Positions 26,779 to 36,242 are shown, counted from the stretch's first letter. The stretch is 64,000 nucleotides of DNA from Dysgonomonas gadei ATCC BAA-286 (GCF_000213555.1 NZ_GL891986.1:189123-253122), one strand, 5' to 3'. Numbers and translations: made by a program. The notes: generated by a model from the sequence alone, not told the origin.

Positions 26779-27310
26779 GCATTAATAGAGATTCCACTTT
26801 ATTTTGTAAAACTTTTCGCGCCCTGATAAATTGAGAACGCGAGGTACTTTCTTTGATATTCAGCATATTTGCTATTTCGCTATGTGTGTATCCTTCTATA
26901 GCAAAAAGGTTGAAAACTGTCCGGTAACCTTCCGGTAATGCAGCTACACATGCCATCAGCTCATCTGCCGAAATCTGATCCAAAGCCGAAACATCAACAT
27001 TTTCCATCGCTTCATTGTAATCGTCGATGCTTACACTTAGTTTCAGAGCGTCGTTTCGCCGGAGATATTCGAGTGCTGTAGTTACAAAAACCCGGCGCAT
27101 CCAACCGCCTAGCGAACCTGTTTCGGAATAGGTGTCTATTTTGGTAAATACCTTGATAAACCCATCCTGAAGTATATCTTTAGCCGTCTCCCTATCGTTA
27201 GTATAGCGCATGCAAACTCCCATCATGACCGGTGCATGTAACTCGTATAATTGCTTACGAGCCCATGATTCGCCACGTTTACATCCCGCTATTAATAACT
27301 GTTCGTTCAT
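26750..27310 (-). CDS. ECF-type RNA polymerase sigma factor
   Basis: 186 residues. Region 2 is at about 20-85 (DRETAKDILQDGFIKVF, then GSLGGWMRRVFVTTALEYLRR). Region 4 is at about 125-175 (LPEGYRTVFNLFAIEGYTHSEIANML). First gene of the sigma / anti-sigma-barrel / LVIVD lipoprotein operon, overlapping the second gene by 29 bases. The operon probably sets up envelope signalling; its stimulus is unknown. Confidence 0.9.
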   Translation of the reverse strand: MNEQLLIAGCKRGESWARKQLYELHAPVMMGVCMRYTNDRETAKDILQDGFIKVFTKIDTYSETGSLGGWMRRVFVTTALEYLRRNDALKLSVSIDDYNEAMENVDVSALDQISADELMACVAALPEGYRTVFNLFAIEGYTHSEIANMLNIKESTSRSQFIRARKVLQNKVESLLMHENARQEKP

Positions 27311-27461
27311 CGGCTAACTATACTCTCTACTTACATTGATGCAATATTATTTCCAAAAGTTGCATTTATATAAAAATAAAGGATTTTTTTGTCGGACATT
27401 TTATAACTTGTAGTTTAACAGGTTATAAAAGTACGATAATTTTTATAATACATAATAAAAA

Positions 27462-27480
27462 AACTCCCTGAGGGAGCTTT
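27462..27480 (-). terminator. Terminator after the small lipoprotein gene
   Basis: On the minus strand AAAGCTCCCT (27480-27471) pairs with AGGGAG (27470-27465), followed by TTTTTTTATTATG. It lies 40 bases past the 27520 stop. Confidence 0.75.
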
Positions 27481-27519
27481 CTGTTAACTGGGGAAAATCT
27501 TTTCGATTCTTTATATTCT

Positions 27520-27897
27520 CTATTCTTTTATCTTTCGCAGCCTCATCACTATCTTCTCCGGATCGTCTTTATCCATAACAATAAGAATGTTGTCTTTCAG
27601 TACAAATTTACACTCCCGATGTTTTCCGTAGCTATCTGTTATTATTACGCTGTCTCCTTTAATGGTGTAGATACCTATGCACTGGCTTCTGACAGAGCCT
27701 TCGCTTGTCCGCACATCCATGTATACGGTATCATATTCGAAACGGAGTTCCGGTGACACAATGGTATCATCAGGCATTTTGATAGATGTCTCATCTGTAC
27801 CGTCTATCTCCATTGCCCATCTTCCTATGATGGCATTTCGTTCACCACAAGCCATCAAGGCAAAAATACACAGACAACAAAATACTAATTTTTTCAT
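27520..27897 (-). CDS. Small lipoprotein of unknown function
   Basis: 125 residues from the ATG at 27897. An in-frame upstream ATG at 27927 would add a hydrophilic stretch before the signal and is unlikely. Lipobox FALMACGERN with Cys about 17. The mature part is beta-rich, of the lipocalin-like type common in Bacteroidetes (IIGRWAMEIDGTDE, then YTIKGDSVIITDSYG). Confidence 0.75.
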   Translation of the reverse strand: MKKLVFCCLCIFALMACGERNAIIGRWAMEIDGTDETSIKMPDDTIVSPELRFEYDTVYMDVRTSEGSVRSQCIGIYTIKGDSVIITDSYGKHRECKFVLKDNILIVMDKDDPEKIVMRLRKIKE

Positions 27898-27994
27898 TAT
27901 TTTTTCTTTCAGAGAAAAGCAGTGCAATATATAAAAATATTCGCTATCTTATGATATTTTTTCTTAGATTTGTATAGTATCTAATCTACATATC

Positions 27995-28087
27995 ATGAGA
28001 GCGAAAAATACCATTTTATTACTTGTGTTCTTATTATCAAGCATATATATGTGCGTCTGTCAGAAGATGCTTTTGGATGTTGAATAA
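27995..28087 (+). CDS. Possible 30-residue hydrophobic peptide
   Basis: ATG 27995 to TAA 28087 encodes MRAKNTILLLVFLLSSIYM followed by CVCQKMLLDVE. It looks like a signal or single-helix peptide ending 14 bases before the barrel gene. It may be a leader peptide or chance. Confidence 0.3.
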   Translation: MRAKNTILLLVFLLSSIYMCVCQKMLLDVE

Positions 28088-28101
28088 TTAAATCACCGGA
28101 T

Positions 28102-28755
28102 ATGAAAAAGCTATTGTTTCTTATATTGTCAATAACGATGTTCGTCTCTGTACTGGGGCAGGAGGGACATAAGTTGAATATAGATATAGATGCATCTTTT
28201 AATCTCAACTATGCATTTGATAGCAAAGACGGGATTAAAGACCCTGCCGCTCTTGGGGCGAGTTTCGGTTACGAATATGATGTGAATATGTTCTTTGGCA
28301 TAGAAGCCGGATTCAGAGCCGGAGGTTTTAATCAGGGTATCCGTTATTATGATCCTAATATAGGGGTTGATGGTTTTGATAATCCTTACAGCTATACCGA
28401 AACATCCTATAAAGGAACGTATTGGGCTCCATATATAGCTCCAAAACTTTATCTTCCGATAGCATATGACGATAAAAAAGACAGGGCTAAATATATTTTT
28501 ATTGAAAACAGGTTTTCATATACCCGTATCAATCTGAATAAAGCAAAAGGAATGGATGCCGCTGCGCATAAATACCGCCTGGTATACGAAATAAGGTTAG
28601 GATATCAGTTTCCGATAGATGACAGATGGGCTATGAGTTGCTGGCTGGGATATAACACATTTGATTTTTCGAAAGTGAAGCCGGAAGTTATTGAATACAA
28701 AAACGCAACACCTATACAGATAGGGATAGGTTTTAATTACATTATCAAACAATAG
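28102..28755 (+). CDS. Outer membrane beta-barrel protein
   Basis: 217 residues with a signal peptide ending VLGQ near 20. Alternating polar/hydrophobic strands and Tyr/Gly girdles (GASFGYEYDVNMFFGIEAGF, later RLGYQFPIDDRWAM) end with IGIGFNYIIKQ, consistent with a small PF13568/OmpW-like barrel. No plug or enzymatic motif. Likely an outer-membrane structural or porin-like protein. Confidence 0.75.
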   Translation: MKKLLFLILSITMFVSVLGQEGHKLNIDIDASFNLNYAFDSKDGIKDPAALGASFGYEYDVNMFFGIEAGFRAGGFNQGIRYYDPNIGVDGFDNPYSYTETSYKGTYWAPYIAPKLYLPIAYDDKKDRAKYIFIENRFSYTRINLNKAKGMDAAAHKYRLVYEIRLGYQFPIDDRWAMSCWLGYNTFDFSKVKPEVIEYKNATPIQIGIGFNYIIKQ

Positions 28756-28954
28756 AGGTTAGCAGCTCAGATATTCACATTATCATGTAATTGGAGCAAT
28801 TAAGTTTAATTAGGAGTCGGGAGACATGAATATTCCGTTTTTTTGATTATCTATACATAGTCAAAGCAGGTAAGTAAGCATAAATAGGATAAGAAAACTC
28901 GGATTTATTATAATAATGTTATCTTTGCCGCATTTTAAACCCAAAATATTGTAG

Positions 28955-29626
28955 ATGACCAAGACAGCAATTATAATAGGAAGTTCTGGACTCACAGGCT
29001 CACAACTACTGAAAGCATTACTAACCAGTAATGTATATGAGAAAGTTATCAGTTTTGTGCGTAAGGGATCGAAAATATCACATCCTAAGCTGATACAGCA
29101 TGTTGTAGATTTTGATAATCCTGAATCATATCAGGATTTGATAGAGGGGAATGATATGTTTTGCTGTATGGGCACAACAATAAAGAAGGCCGGAACCGAA
29201 GAGGCTTTTGAAAAAGTAGACCTGCATTATCCTGTCCAATTCGCTAAAGCCGCAGTGAATAGAGGGATAAAACAATATTCGATTATTTCTTCGATTGGTG
29301 CAAATGCCAAATCCAACAATTTCTATTTGCGGACAAAAGGCAGGTGTGAAGAGGAATTAAGAAAACTGCCATTCCAATCTATTTCAATATTCCGTCCGTC
29401 GTTGCTATTAGGCAACAGAAAAGAATTCAGACTTGGGGAAAAACTGGGTGAATATGCCATGAAGATATTCGGAATTTTCTTTGTTGGCAAACTGAAAAGA
29501 TATAAACCGGTAGACGTAAAGAAAGTGGCATATGCCATGTACAATATTGCACAAAAAAACACAGTAGGCTATCACATTTACGAATCTGAAGAGATTGCCG
29601 AAATATATGTAGAGAGCCATAGATAA
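28955..29626 (+). CDS. NAD(P)H-binding atypical SDR (HTATIP2/NmrA-like)
   Basis: 223 residues. N-terminal Rossmann motif IIGSSGLTGSQLLKAL (about 7-22), then the FCCMGTTIKKAG and SIISSIGANAKSNNFYLRTKG segments with Tyr-x3-Lys-like YLRTK. This matches the short bacterial homologues of human HTATIP2 (TIP30). A TATCTTTG -7 box lies at 28920-28927. Substrate unknown. Confidence 0.85.
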   Translation: MTKTAIIIGSSGLTGSQLLKALLTSNVYEKVISFVRKGSKISHPKLIQHVVDFDNPESYQDLIEGNDMFCCMGTTIKKAGTEEAFEKVDLHYPVQFAKAAVNRGIKQYSIISSIGANAKSNNFYLRTKGRCEEELRKLPFQSISIFRPSLLLGNRKEFRLGEKLGEYAMKIFGIFFVGKLKRYKPVDVKKVAYAMYNIAQKNTVGYHIYESEEIAEIYVESHR

Positions 29627-29773
29627 AAGTAACGTTATTCCCCCACTGTGGAAATAATTGTGAAAACTTAGCCGAATAAAATTTAAACAAGGTCCAATAG
29701 TTATTTTTATATAACTACTTTCCTATTCATTATTAATTCATTATCTTTATGGGGTACTTAATTTCTTGTTACC

Positions 29774-30307
29774 ATGGAAGATAAAGACATGAAGGTCGAA
29801 ATAAGACAGGAAGAAGCATGTGACTTTCCGGCGGTTTACGATATCAATCTAAAAGCATTCAACAGAAAAGAAGAGGCACGGTTGGCAGACCGTTTACGCC
29901 TGAGTGACGGATTTATACCCGAACTATCGCTTGTCGCGATAGTCGAGAATAAGATTGTGGGGCATATTATGTTTACTAAAATCAGTATTGTAGACGAGGG
30001 CAGATCTCAGGATAGTCTGGCGCTTGCCCCCATGGCAGTTAGCCCCGGCCTGCAACGTAAAGGTGTCGGCCAGCAATTGATCCGCTACGGATTGGACAAG
30101 GCGCGTGAACTTGGGTATAAATCTGTTGTCGTTTTGGGGCACACCGAGTATTATCCGCGTTTTGGCTTTGTACCTACCAGCAAATGGGGAATAAAGCCTC
30201 CGTTCAATGTTCCGTCCAATGTATTTATGGCAAAAGAGTTAATTGACGGTGGTTTGTCGGATATTAAAGGTACGGTAAAGTATGCCAGAGAATTTGGAGA
30301 ACTGTAA
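29774..30307 (+). CDS. GNAT family N-acetyltransferase (YhbS-like)
   Basis: 177 residues. Acetyl-CoA loop LAPMAVSPGLQRKGVGQQLI (about 87-106, with the Q/RxxGxG/A pattern RKGVGQ) and a C-terminal GHTEYYPRFGF segment as in the YhbS group. Length is normal. Acetylates an unknown small molecule or protein. An ATG at 29789 (MKVEIRQ) is an alternative start. Convergent with the next gene (5-base gap). Confidence 0.9.
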   Translation: MEDKDMKVEIRQEEACDFPAVYDINLKAFNRKEEARLADRLRLSDGFIPELSLVAIVENKIVGHIMFTKISIVDEGRSQDSLALAPMAVSPGLQRKGVGQQLIRYGLDKARELGYKSVVVLGHTEYYPRFGFVPTSKWGIKPPFNVPSNVFMAKELIDGGLSDIKGTVKYAREFGEL

Positions 30308-30311
30308 AAAT

Positions 30312-31070
30312 CTATAGTTCTTTCTCTATTATTTTTTTCAACTTATCGGGAGTCAATATTTCATTTGTAAAGAATTTCCCGTTGATAAAAACACAGTAGC
30401 TTGTCACCGGGGCCGAGTGGTTTTGCGCCATTTCTTTTGTCGTGATCTGGTGTAACCGCACCGGATAGTCAGAGGCTAAAATAACAGGTTCTAATAATTT
30501 TGTATATGGTATGGTGAACGGGCATTGAGCCGTATAAAAGATATCGATACCTTTTATGTCCTGTCCCATCCCTAACCGTACGGAATCTTTAAAACGGGGC
30601 AAGGAAGCTGACTTGTCGAAGCACTTTACTGCCAGTTCGAAGAAAGGAGGACAACTATCGCTTATTTCATATCCATGGCGCATCATAAACGCCTTGTCGG
30701 AAAGGAATGGCTTTTTCTTTTGACCTACAATCAATACTACGCCTTTACATCCGTCTTTGAGTGCATCGGCTTCACATTCGGCGAGTAATTGTTTACCATA
30801 GCCCTTCCCTTTAAACGAACCAGATACCCAGAAACAGTTAATGTATAAGTATCCGTCTGCTATTATTGGCACCCATGCATTTTCTGCGGGCAAATATTCT
30901 ATAAATACTTTACCCCGGGCATCGAGTTTCTTAAACTTCAAACCTTCCAGCATACGGCAACTAAGCCATTCTTTTTTAGCGGCAACACCAGTTTCGGTTG
31001 ATTTGCTGCTTATCGAGCAGCAGATATGTTCGGTCGCGATATTTTCGGGAGATAGTGTAATTATATCCAT
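30312..31070 (-). CDS. GNAT acetyltransferase with C-terminal YoaP-like domain
   Basis: 252 residues. N-terminal GNAT core with INCFWVSGSFKGKGYGKQLL (GKGYG acetyl-CoA loop about 92-96), then a thioredoxin-like YoaP segment starting FYTAQCPFTIPYTKLLEP near 178 and ending with YCVFINGKFFTNEILTP. The C-terminal part keeps one Cys at the expected position. Last gene of a four-gene minus-strand run with the radical SAM, AraC-GyrI and zinc-ribbon genes (25-base gap). Confidence 0.85.
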   Translation of the reverse strand: MDIITLSPENIATEHICCSISSKSTETGVAAKKEWLSCRMLEGLKFKKLDARGKVFIEYLPAENAWVPIIADGYLYINCFWVSGSFKGKGYGKQLLAECEADALKDGCKGVVLIVGQKKKPFLSDKAFMMRHGYEISDSCPPFFELAVKCFDKSASLPRFKDSVRLGMGQDIKGIDIFYTAQCPFTIPYTKLLEPVILASDYPVRLHQITTKEMAQNHSAPVTSYCVFINGKFFTNEILTPDKLKKIIEKEL

Positions 31071-31095
31071 TTTATACTAAGTAACTGTTTAAATT

Positions 31096-31971
31096 TTAGA
31101 ATAACGTTAATTGCTGTTCTTTTTGCGGTTTGTAAAACTGCATCTGAGACGGGATTCCCACCCGGTTGCTTTCGTATGTAAATTCATTAAGGAGTGAGTA
31201 ATAATTGCTGTTGTGACAGATATATTGTTCTCCGAAAGTCTTTTCATACAGGCCTCGCATCCCCGGAAAATCCTTGTCAAATGTGTTATACAGGTAGTCA
31301 CGTGAGCCTTTTCGCAATGTTACGCCAAGCATAGGGATAATATAAGATGCTCCGGCGTCTTTGGCTTTTTGTATTATTGTTTTTACATTCTCTTTTGTAT
31401 CATTGATGAAGGGCAGTAAGGGCATAAGGGTAATGCCCGTATATATTCCTTTCTCTGCCAGAAATTCGATAGCTCTGAATCTGTCGGATGATGATGGGGC
31501 ATTGGGTTCCAACTTTTTTGCCAGAGCGTCATCGGATGTCGTTATTGTAATGCTTACGGCAGCGTATATTTTACTTATATCCTGCAAAATATCATAATCG
31601 CGTGTTACCAGATCACTTTTGGTGATAACATGAACGGGGAACCTGTAATTGGAAATTATTTCCATTGCTTTCCGTGTTATATTCTGTTTAGCCTCTACAG
31701 GCATATAGGGATCGTTCATAGACCCTGTACCGATAGTTCCCTTTGTGCGTTTGCTTTTCAATTCCCCGGAGAGTAATCCGAGAGCATTCTTTTTCACAGA
31801 AATCCGTGCTATATTGCCTACTCTATAGCATTCACTGCGGGTATCACAATAGATACAACCGTGCTGACACCCCCTATACAGATTCATGTTGTAGGTGAGT
31901 CCGAACATCGGGTCGCTTCCCTGTAATTTCGACAGGATGCTTTTGGCTTCGGTATATTGTATGGCATTCAC
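31096..31971 (-). CDS. SPL-family radical SAM protein
   Basis: 291 residues. The CX3CX2C [4Fe-4S]/SAM motif is GCQHGCIYCD (Cys35, Cys39, Cys42) near the N-terminus after LTYNMNLYRG. This is typical of the group annotated as SPL or Rv2578c-like radical SAM proteins, related in sequence to spore photoproduct lyase but not shown to repair spores. Its start overlaps the AraC-GyrI stop by four bases, so translation is coupled. Substrate unknown. Confidence 0.88.
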   Translation of the reverse strand: MNAIQYTEAKSILSKLQGSDPMFGLTYNMNLYRGCQHGCIYCDTRSECYRVGNIARISVKKNALGLLSGELKSKRTKGTIGTGSMNDPYMPVEAKQNITRKAMEIISNYRFPVHVITKSDLVTRDYDILQDISKIYAAVSITITTSDDALAKKLEPNAPSSSDRFRAIEFLAEKGIYTGITLMPLLPFINDTKENVKTIIQKAKDAGASYIIPMLGVTLRKGSRDYLYNTFDKDFPGMRGLYEKTFGEQYICHNSNYYSLLNEFTYESNRVGIPSQMQFYKPQKEQQLTLF

Positions 31972-32855
31972 TGTACGGAATTTTGTTGTTTATAGCGTTT
32001 CGATACAGGGATATATATCTCTGTCAGAATATCTTCTTCCTTCACATGGTCGGGATTATTGAGATATCTTTCGAATGAGCCACCGCCCCTCAATTTATAA
32101 CCACTTTGAGGTAGCCATATCATATAGATATTATAGTACATATCCAACAATTTATTGTAAGAGCCTTTAAGAGTAAAAACAGCATATAAGCCTCCGCTTA
32201 AATGCTGTACTCCAAAAGCGCCTGAGGGTTTTACCTCTTCTCCTACCGTAAAGCAGGCGTAGAAACGGCAATTTTCCGGAGGGGTTATCGTGGGATTATC
32301 AAAACTGAGTCCGATAAATTCTGTCGAATGATTCAACAGATTGTTCTTCTTTCCGAATTGCCCCAGTTTTTTCCATGCGGTACGATACGATTCGGGAGAG
32401 CCGTACGAATCTATAATACGAATGTAAACCAGCTTCTTGGGTTCGACTTCCCTCATATCTACCGATAATTGTATAACTTTTCGTTCACCTCTTCCGAAGA
32501 AATTGAAAGGGTCTCTGTCTTGTGCCCGGAAAGCTGAAGGTGATATGCCGAAATGCTTTTTGAAGGCCTTAGATAATGCATGTTTTGTTCCATAGCCTGT
32601 TTTGGCGGCTATTTCGTCGAGACTGCAATGGGTCATTTGTAAGCATTCGGCAATGTACTCGAGACGGATACGTTTGATGTAGCCCCTGATATTTTCTCCG
32701 ATGGTAGTTTTGAATATCCGGTGAAAATGATATCCGGATATGTTGGCTATCTCCGATAGTTGTTTTATATCAGGGGTTTCGAATAAATGACGGTTGATAT
32801 AATCTATCACCCGGTTTACAGCTTTATCGTACCCGTTTTGAGTCGTCTCCTTCAT
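31968..32855 (-). CDS. AraC-type regulator with GyrI-like effector domain
   Basis: 295 residues. An N-terminal AraC HTH pair (about 10-110: DIKQLSEIANISGYHFHRIF, then GYGTKHALSKAFKKHFGISP) precedes a C-terminal GyrI/SbmC-like small-molecule-binding domain (about 130-285). This domain order is that of Rob/SoxS-like multidrug or stress sensors. It lies four bases after the zinc-ribbon gene and overlaps the radical SAM gene by four bases, so it probably controls this operon. Confidence 0.9.
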   Translation of the reverse strand: MKETTQNGYDKAVNRVIDYINRHLFETPDIKQLSEIANISGYHFHRIFKTTIGENIRGYIKRIRLEYIAECLQMTHCSLDEIAAKTGYGTKHALSKAFKKHFGISPSAFRAQDRDPFNFFGRGERKVIQLSVDMREVEPKKLVYIRIIDSYGSPESYRTAWKKLGQFGKKNNLLNHSTEFIGLSFDNPTITPPENCRFYACFTVGEEVKPSGAFGVQHLSGGLYAVFTLKGSYNKLLDMYYNIYMIWLPQSGYKLRGGGSFERYLNNPDHVKEEDILTEIYIPVSKRYKQQNSVQ

Positions 32856-32859
32856 TCTT

Positions 32860-33135
32860 TTATGCAGATGCCCAGCGCTTTAATGTTGGGAAATACTCTT
32901 TCATTTGGGAAACAGCCTGCTCTTTCGTTAGTTTTTGCTCCGTGTCTTTGTTAAAATCGTCCAGATATTGCACACAATGCTCTATCATTTCGTCCATTGT
33001 GATATCTTCGGTGAACTCACCGTTTTTGAAACAATAAGTGCAGTATTCGTCATTCCTGCTTTGATCTGCATTCGTTCCGAAATCTTCACTCGCATTCAGT
33101 GGCATTCCACAGCTTTGGCAAAATTTTTGGTTCAT
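32860..33135 (-). CDS. Putative zinc-ribbon protein (PF12674-like)
   Basis: 91 residues with FCQSCGMPL (about 5-13) and EYCTYCFKNGEF (about 30-41), two CxxC knuckles for one Zn. The helical C-terminus contains TKEQAVSQMKEYFPTLKRW. This small family often sits next to AraC-GyrI regulators. First gene of the four-gene minus-strand operon. Confidence 0.87.
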   Translation of the reverse strand: MNQKFCQSCGMPLNASEDFGTNADQSRNDEYCTYCFKNGEFTEDITMDEMIEHCVQYLDDFNKDTEQKLTKEQAVSQMKEYFPTLKRWASA

Positions 33136-33344
33136 AATGTTCTGTTTTAATGGTTAATAATCTTAATGCAAATAAAAGGATTTATATGGTATGTCAGGTT
33201 ATCCATTCTTGCTAAATTAGTATATCTTCTGCCTGAAGGTTAATTAAAGTTAAGCAAGGGTGTTTCAATTAATCCTTTTTGCCGTTATTATATCAAAGAT
33301 ACAAAGAGATGAAATTCAGTATTCACCTTTTAATATTTAAAGTT

Positions 33345-34085
33345 ATGAAAAAGTTTTTATTGGCATTTGCGTTATTCATAGGTGTTACATCATTTTATAG
33401 CACAGTTGAAGCCCAAAATATAAATATAAGTATCAATATAGGCCGTCAACCGGCATGGGGTCCCGTAGGATATGATTACGTGGGATATTATTATTTCCCT
33501 GATATAGACTGTTACTATGATGTAAATGTGGGGTTATTCTATTATTTTGACAGAGGACGGTGGATTTCGGCACGTTACTTACCATACGGATACCGTAACT
33601 ATGACTTATACGGGCTATATAAAGTGGTGCTGAACGTACGTGATCCGTGGAGATATCATCATATTCACTACCGGGACTATGCCCGTTACAGAGGCCACCG
33701 TAACCAGATAGTGATTCGGGACAGCCGTGACCATCGTTATCATGATAGCCGCAACAATAGAGTGACTTGGTATTCCAACAATAGAAAAGACCATAAATAC
33801 AATAGCGGTCGTCCTAATAATAGTTATAATAATAACCGCAAGGATGGTTACGACAATAACCGTAATAAGGACAAGAATTACAACAATAGCCAAAGGAAGA
33901 ATGACAACAAGCGTTCCGAATATGGCAGCCGGGATAACCGCTCCAACAGGAATGACAATGTAAAGAGCCGCCCGTCTACAAGCCGTGGTGATAACCGCAA
34001 CAGTAAGGCCACGCAGTCTTCTTCGGGTAGAAGCGACTTAAGAATGGTGTCGAATACAGGCTCGGAAAGAAGTAACAAGAGGTAA
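33345..34085 (+). CDS. Secreted Tyr/Asn/Arg-rich protein
   Basis: 246 residues from the ATG at 33345, which begins a good signal peptide (MKKFLLAFALFIGVTSFYST, ending VEAQ). The upstream in-frame start at 33279 is rejected. Residues about 25-125 are Tyr/Asp-rich (GYDYVGYYYFPDIDCYYD). The rest is a low-complexity Asn/Arg/Asp/Ser tail with repeated NNR, RDNR and YNNN words. Probably exported and positively charged; no enzymatic motif. Confidence 0.75.
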   Translation: MKKFLLAFALFIGVTSFYSTVEAQNINISINIGRQPAWGPVGYDYVGYYYFPDIDCYYDVNVGLFYYFDRGRWISARYLPYGYRNYDLYGLYKVVLNVRDPWRYHHIHYRDYARYRGHRNQIVIRDSRDHRYHDSRNNRVTWYSNNRKDHKYNSGRPNNSYNNNRKDGYDNNRNKDKNYNNSQRKNDNKRSEYGSRDNRSNRNDNVKSRPSTSRGDNRNSKATQSSSGRSDLRMVSNTGSERSNKR

Positions 34086-34127
34086 TTAAATATAGGTTTA
34101 GGTGAATGGTTTTTGAATGAAAGTGAC

Positions 34128-34155
34128 AGGTGTATATCTATCAGGATATACACCT
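34128..34155 (+). terminator. Hairpin after the Tyr/Asn-rich protein gene
   Basis: AGGTGTATATC (34128-34138) pairs with GATATACACCT (34145-34155), followed by TAATCTTTAT. The T-run is weak. Confidence 0.6.
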
Positions 34156-34225
34156 TAATCTTTATAAAATTGAAATGCTTATTATATCTTTGCATATATA
34201 AATACAATTAACACAAACCACAATA

Positions 34226-34660
34226 ATGAGAAAATATCTATTGGTCATAGCCCTTTTTCTCAGCTTTACGCAGCTGATAAAATCACAGGACAGTCTATTT
34301 GTACAATCTTTCCGGAAAGAAAATATTGTAGGCAGGTGGGTTGAGGCAGAGCGTACAGAAGGTGAGAAGACAAAACCTGCCGGAGAATTTCCCGATACAT
34401 ATATATTCCGCGATAATATGGTGTTTCACAAAGGTGAAGCCGCAGAAGGAGTCATAGTATTCAATATAACCGGAAAATATGAGATGGAAGGTGATTTTAT
34501 AACCATCTACTATAATAATTACCTGCTGAATAAGGCAAACAGGTTGAAACCAAAGAAAATTCAGTTTAAAATACTCTCTGTTTCCGACGATGAGATGTAT
34601 GTTATGGTAAAAGATTATGATTACGAATATACAATGCTATTGAACAAGCAGTCTCAATGA
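34226..34660 (+). CDS. Secreted lipocalin-like protein of unknown function
   Basis: 144 residues with a signal peptide of about 20 residues (ending LIKSQ). The body matches the Bacteroidetes lipocalin-like pattern: NIVGRWVEAERTEGEK, then VFNITGKYEMEGDFITIYY and MYVMVKDYDYEYTMLL. A TATCTTTG -7 box lies at 34185-34192. Confidence 0.72.
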   Translation: MRKYLLVIALFLSFTQLIKSQDSLFVQSFRKENIVGRWVEAERTEGEKTKPAGEFPDTYIFRDNMVFHKGEAAEGVIVFNITGKYEMEGDFITIYYNNYLLNKANRLKPKKIQFKILSVSDDEMYVMVKDYDYEYTMLLNKQSQ

Positions 34661-34823
34661 TGCAATATATTAAGTATTCCATCGTTGATGTCTATGTAAA
34701 GCTGTTAAAAATAGAGGCTTAAGTATTTCAATAATATAAAAAAACTATAGACAGACTAATCTTGTAGCAGAATTATATATCTTTGCTCTCTAATATTACA
34801 CAATGGTCCATTATTACAAAACG

Positions 34824-35816
34824 ATGAAAAAAATCTTCTATATACTGTTTCTCTCTTTTCTGGGATTATCAAGTTGCGTCAGTAACAGCGATCAGCCTGA
34901 CGAGCCCGTGATACCAGATCCGGAACCTCCGGTAAGTGCGACAGCAGATGATCTGATCGGGTTTTGGGAAACATATTATTACCAGAAGGATATAATTTAT
35001 ATTTATCCGTCAGGCGAACAGCAGATATTTCCCGGTTTAAGGCTTATCGAGTATGATGGTTTCAGAACACGATTTTATATCGATCCGGAAGATAATGAAT
35101 ATAAGTTTAAGAGTTATAATGTCATAGATCAAGTAATTGATGAGGGGACATACACAGCAAGTAGCGATACTGTTCATTTTAATTTTACCTATCTGGCAGG
35201 AGAACCAAAAGATACTATAACAAAGCAGATCATCCGTCGATTAGACCCATCGAAGGGGATATTTAAAACTGAAGATATTTATCCGGGAACTATTGGGAAC
35301 ACAGGTATGAAATTTAAAGTATTCGACATGAAAGCCAACCGGAATGTTGATATTGCTCCGGCATATACAGATGTGTCGAAAGTGATGGTTGAGTCTCATT
35401 TCGAGGAATTGTCAAAAGCCCCATGGGATATCACCGGATGCGCTTATTATTACAATAGTTTGTATCAACCTGATGAGACGAAGATAATGGAAGATGCCCT
35501 GTTGAAGACCAAGACTTCGTATCGATTTTACAAAAATGAGCAGGGAAAGAAATATTGTATTGTGAGTTCTCTCAATCCGAAGACAAATGAAATAGAAGAT
35601 AGTGAACCCTATCCCATAGTAATAGTAGATGATGTTATTTACCGCTTTTATACAGAAGCAGAAACCGGAAAAACAGAGAGCATTTACATATGGGTGACAG
35701 ATTGGAAGACGAAAAATGGATCGCTTACTTTTATAGATAAAAAAAACGAAAGACTTGGGAATGATATATCTGTGATAATAACAACAGATCAATATCTTGT
35801 TCAGAGAAAAGAATAA
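34824..35816 (+). CDS. Large lipoprotein of unknown function
   Basis: 330 residues from ATG 34824 (an upstream in-frame ATG at 34803 adds seven residues before the signal). Lipobox LGLSSCVSN, Cys about 18. A Pro-rich spacer (PDEPVIPDPEPPVS) is followed by two lipocalin-like halves (DLIGFWETYYYQ at about 43 and again around 200-300). A TATCTTTG -7 box is at 34778-34785. Confidence 0.72.
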   Translation: MKKIFYILFLSFLGLSSCVSNSDQPDEPVIPDPEPPVSATADDLIGFWETYYYQKDIIYIYPSGEQQIFPGLRLIEYDGFRTRFYIDPEDNEYKFKSYNVIDQVIDEGTYTASSDTVHFNFTYLAGEPKDTITKQIIRRLDPSKGIFKTEDIYPGTIGNTGMKFKVFDMKANRNVDIAPAYTDVSKVMVESHFEELSKAPWDITGCAYYYNSLYQPDETKIMEDALLKTKTSYRFYKNEQGKKYCIVSSLNPKTNEIEDSEPYPIVIVDDVIYRFYTEAETGKTESIYIWVTDWKTKNGSLTFIDKKNERLGNDISVIITTDQYLVQRKE

Positions 35817-35838
35817 AAAATATATTAAAGATAGGACG

Positions 35839-35873
35839 GAGCAATAATAGCGGTATTATTGCTCTGTTTTTTT
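35839..35873 (+). terminator. Terminator after the large lipoprotein gene
   Basis: GAGCAATAATA (35839-35849) pairs with TATTATTGCTC (35854-35864), followed by TGTTTTTTTA. It overlaps the stop of the convergent gene at 35856. Confidence 0.82.
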
Positions 35874-36242
35874 ATATACCCATTTGTTATCGGCAAGCGA
35901 AAGTACCAGCGAATCTTTTGACAGGGCATCGATATCCAGGCTTCGGAAGGGGGTATCGTCTTTATATAAATTCAATTGGTAATTGTGTATTGTAAATCTG
36001 AAGGTTAAGGTGTCTTCCCAGTCTGACATATGCTGAGCGCATTTGTCATCCTCGAAAATCAGGTATGTACGTTCTTTATTATAATCAACATTTATGCTGT
36101 CGTAGATAGCTCTGTTTACATCTGTTAATATCCATTTTCCCTGTATCAGTGAAGTATTTACCCTATCTGCATTGTAGGGGGTACAACCGCAAAAAAGGTA
36201 TCCTGTAAGGGATAAAGTGATAATGTAAACGTATTTGATCAT
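35856..36242 (-). CDS. Small lipoprotein of unknown function
   Basis: 128 residues with a lipobox (LTGYLFCGCTPYN, Cys about 20). The short beta-rich body (LIQGKWILTDVNRAIYD, then RTYLIFEDDKCAQHM) resembles lipocalin-like Bacteroidetes lipoproteins. Convergent with the preceding lipoprotein gene; its stop lies inside that gene's terminator stem. Confidence 0.7.
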   Translation of the reverse strand: MIKYVYIITLSLTGYLFCGCTPYNADRVNTSLIQGKWILTDVNRAIYDSINVDYNKERTYLIFEDDKCAQHMSDWEDTLTFRFTIHNYQLNLYKDDTPFRSLDIDALSKDSLVLSLADNKWVYKKTEQ

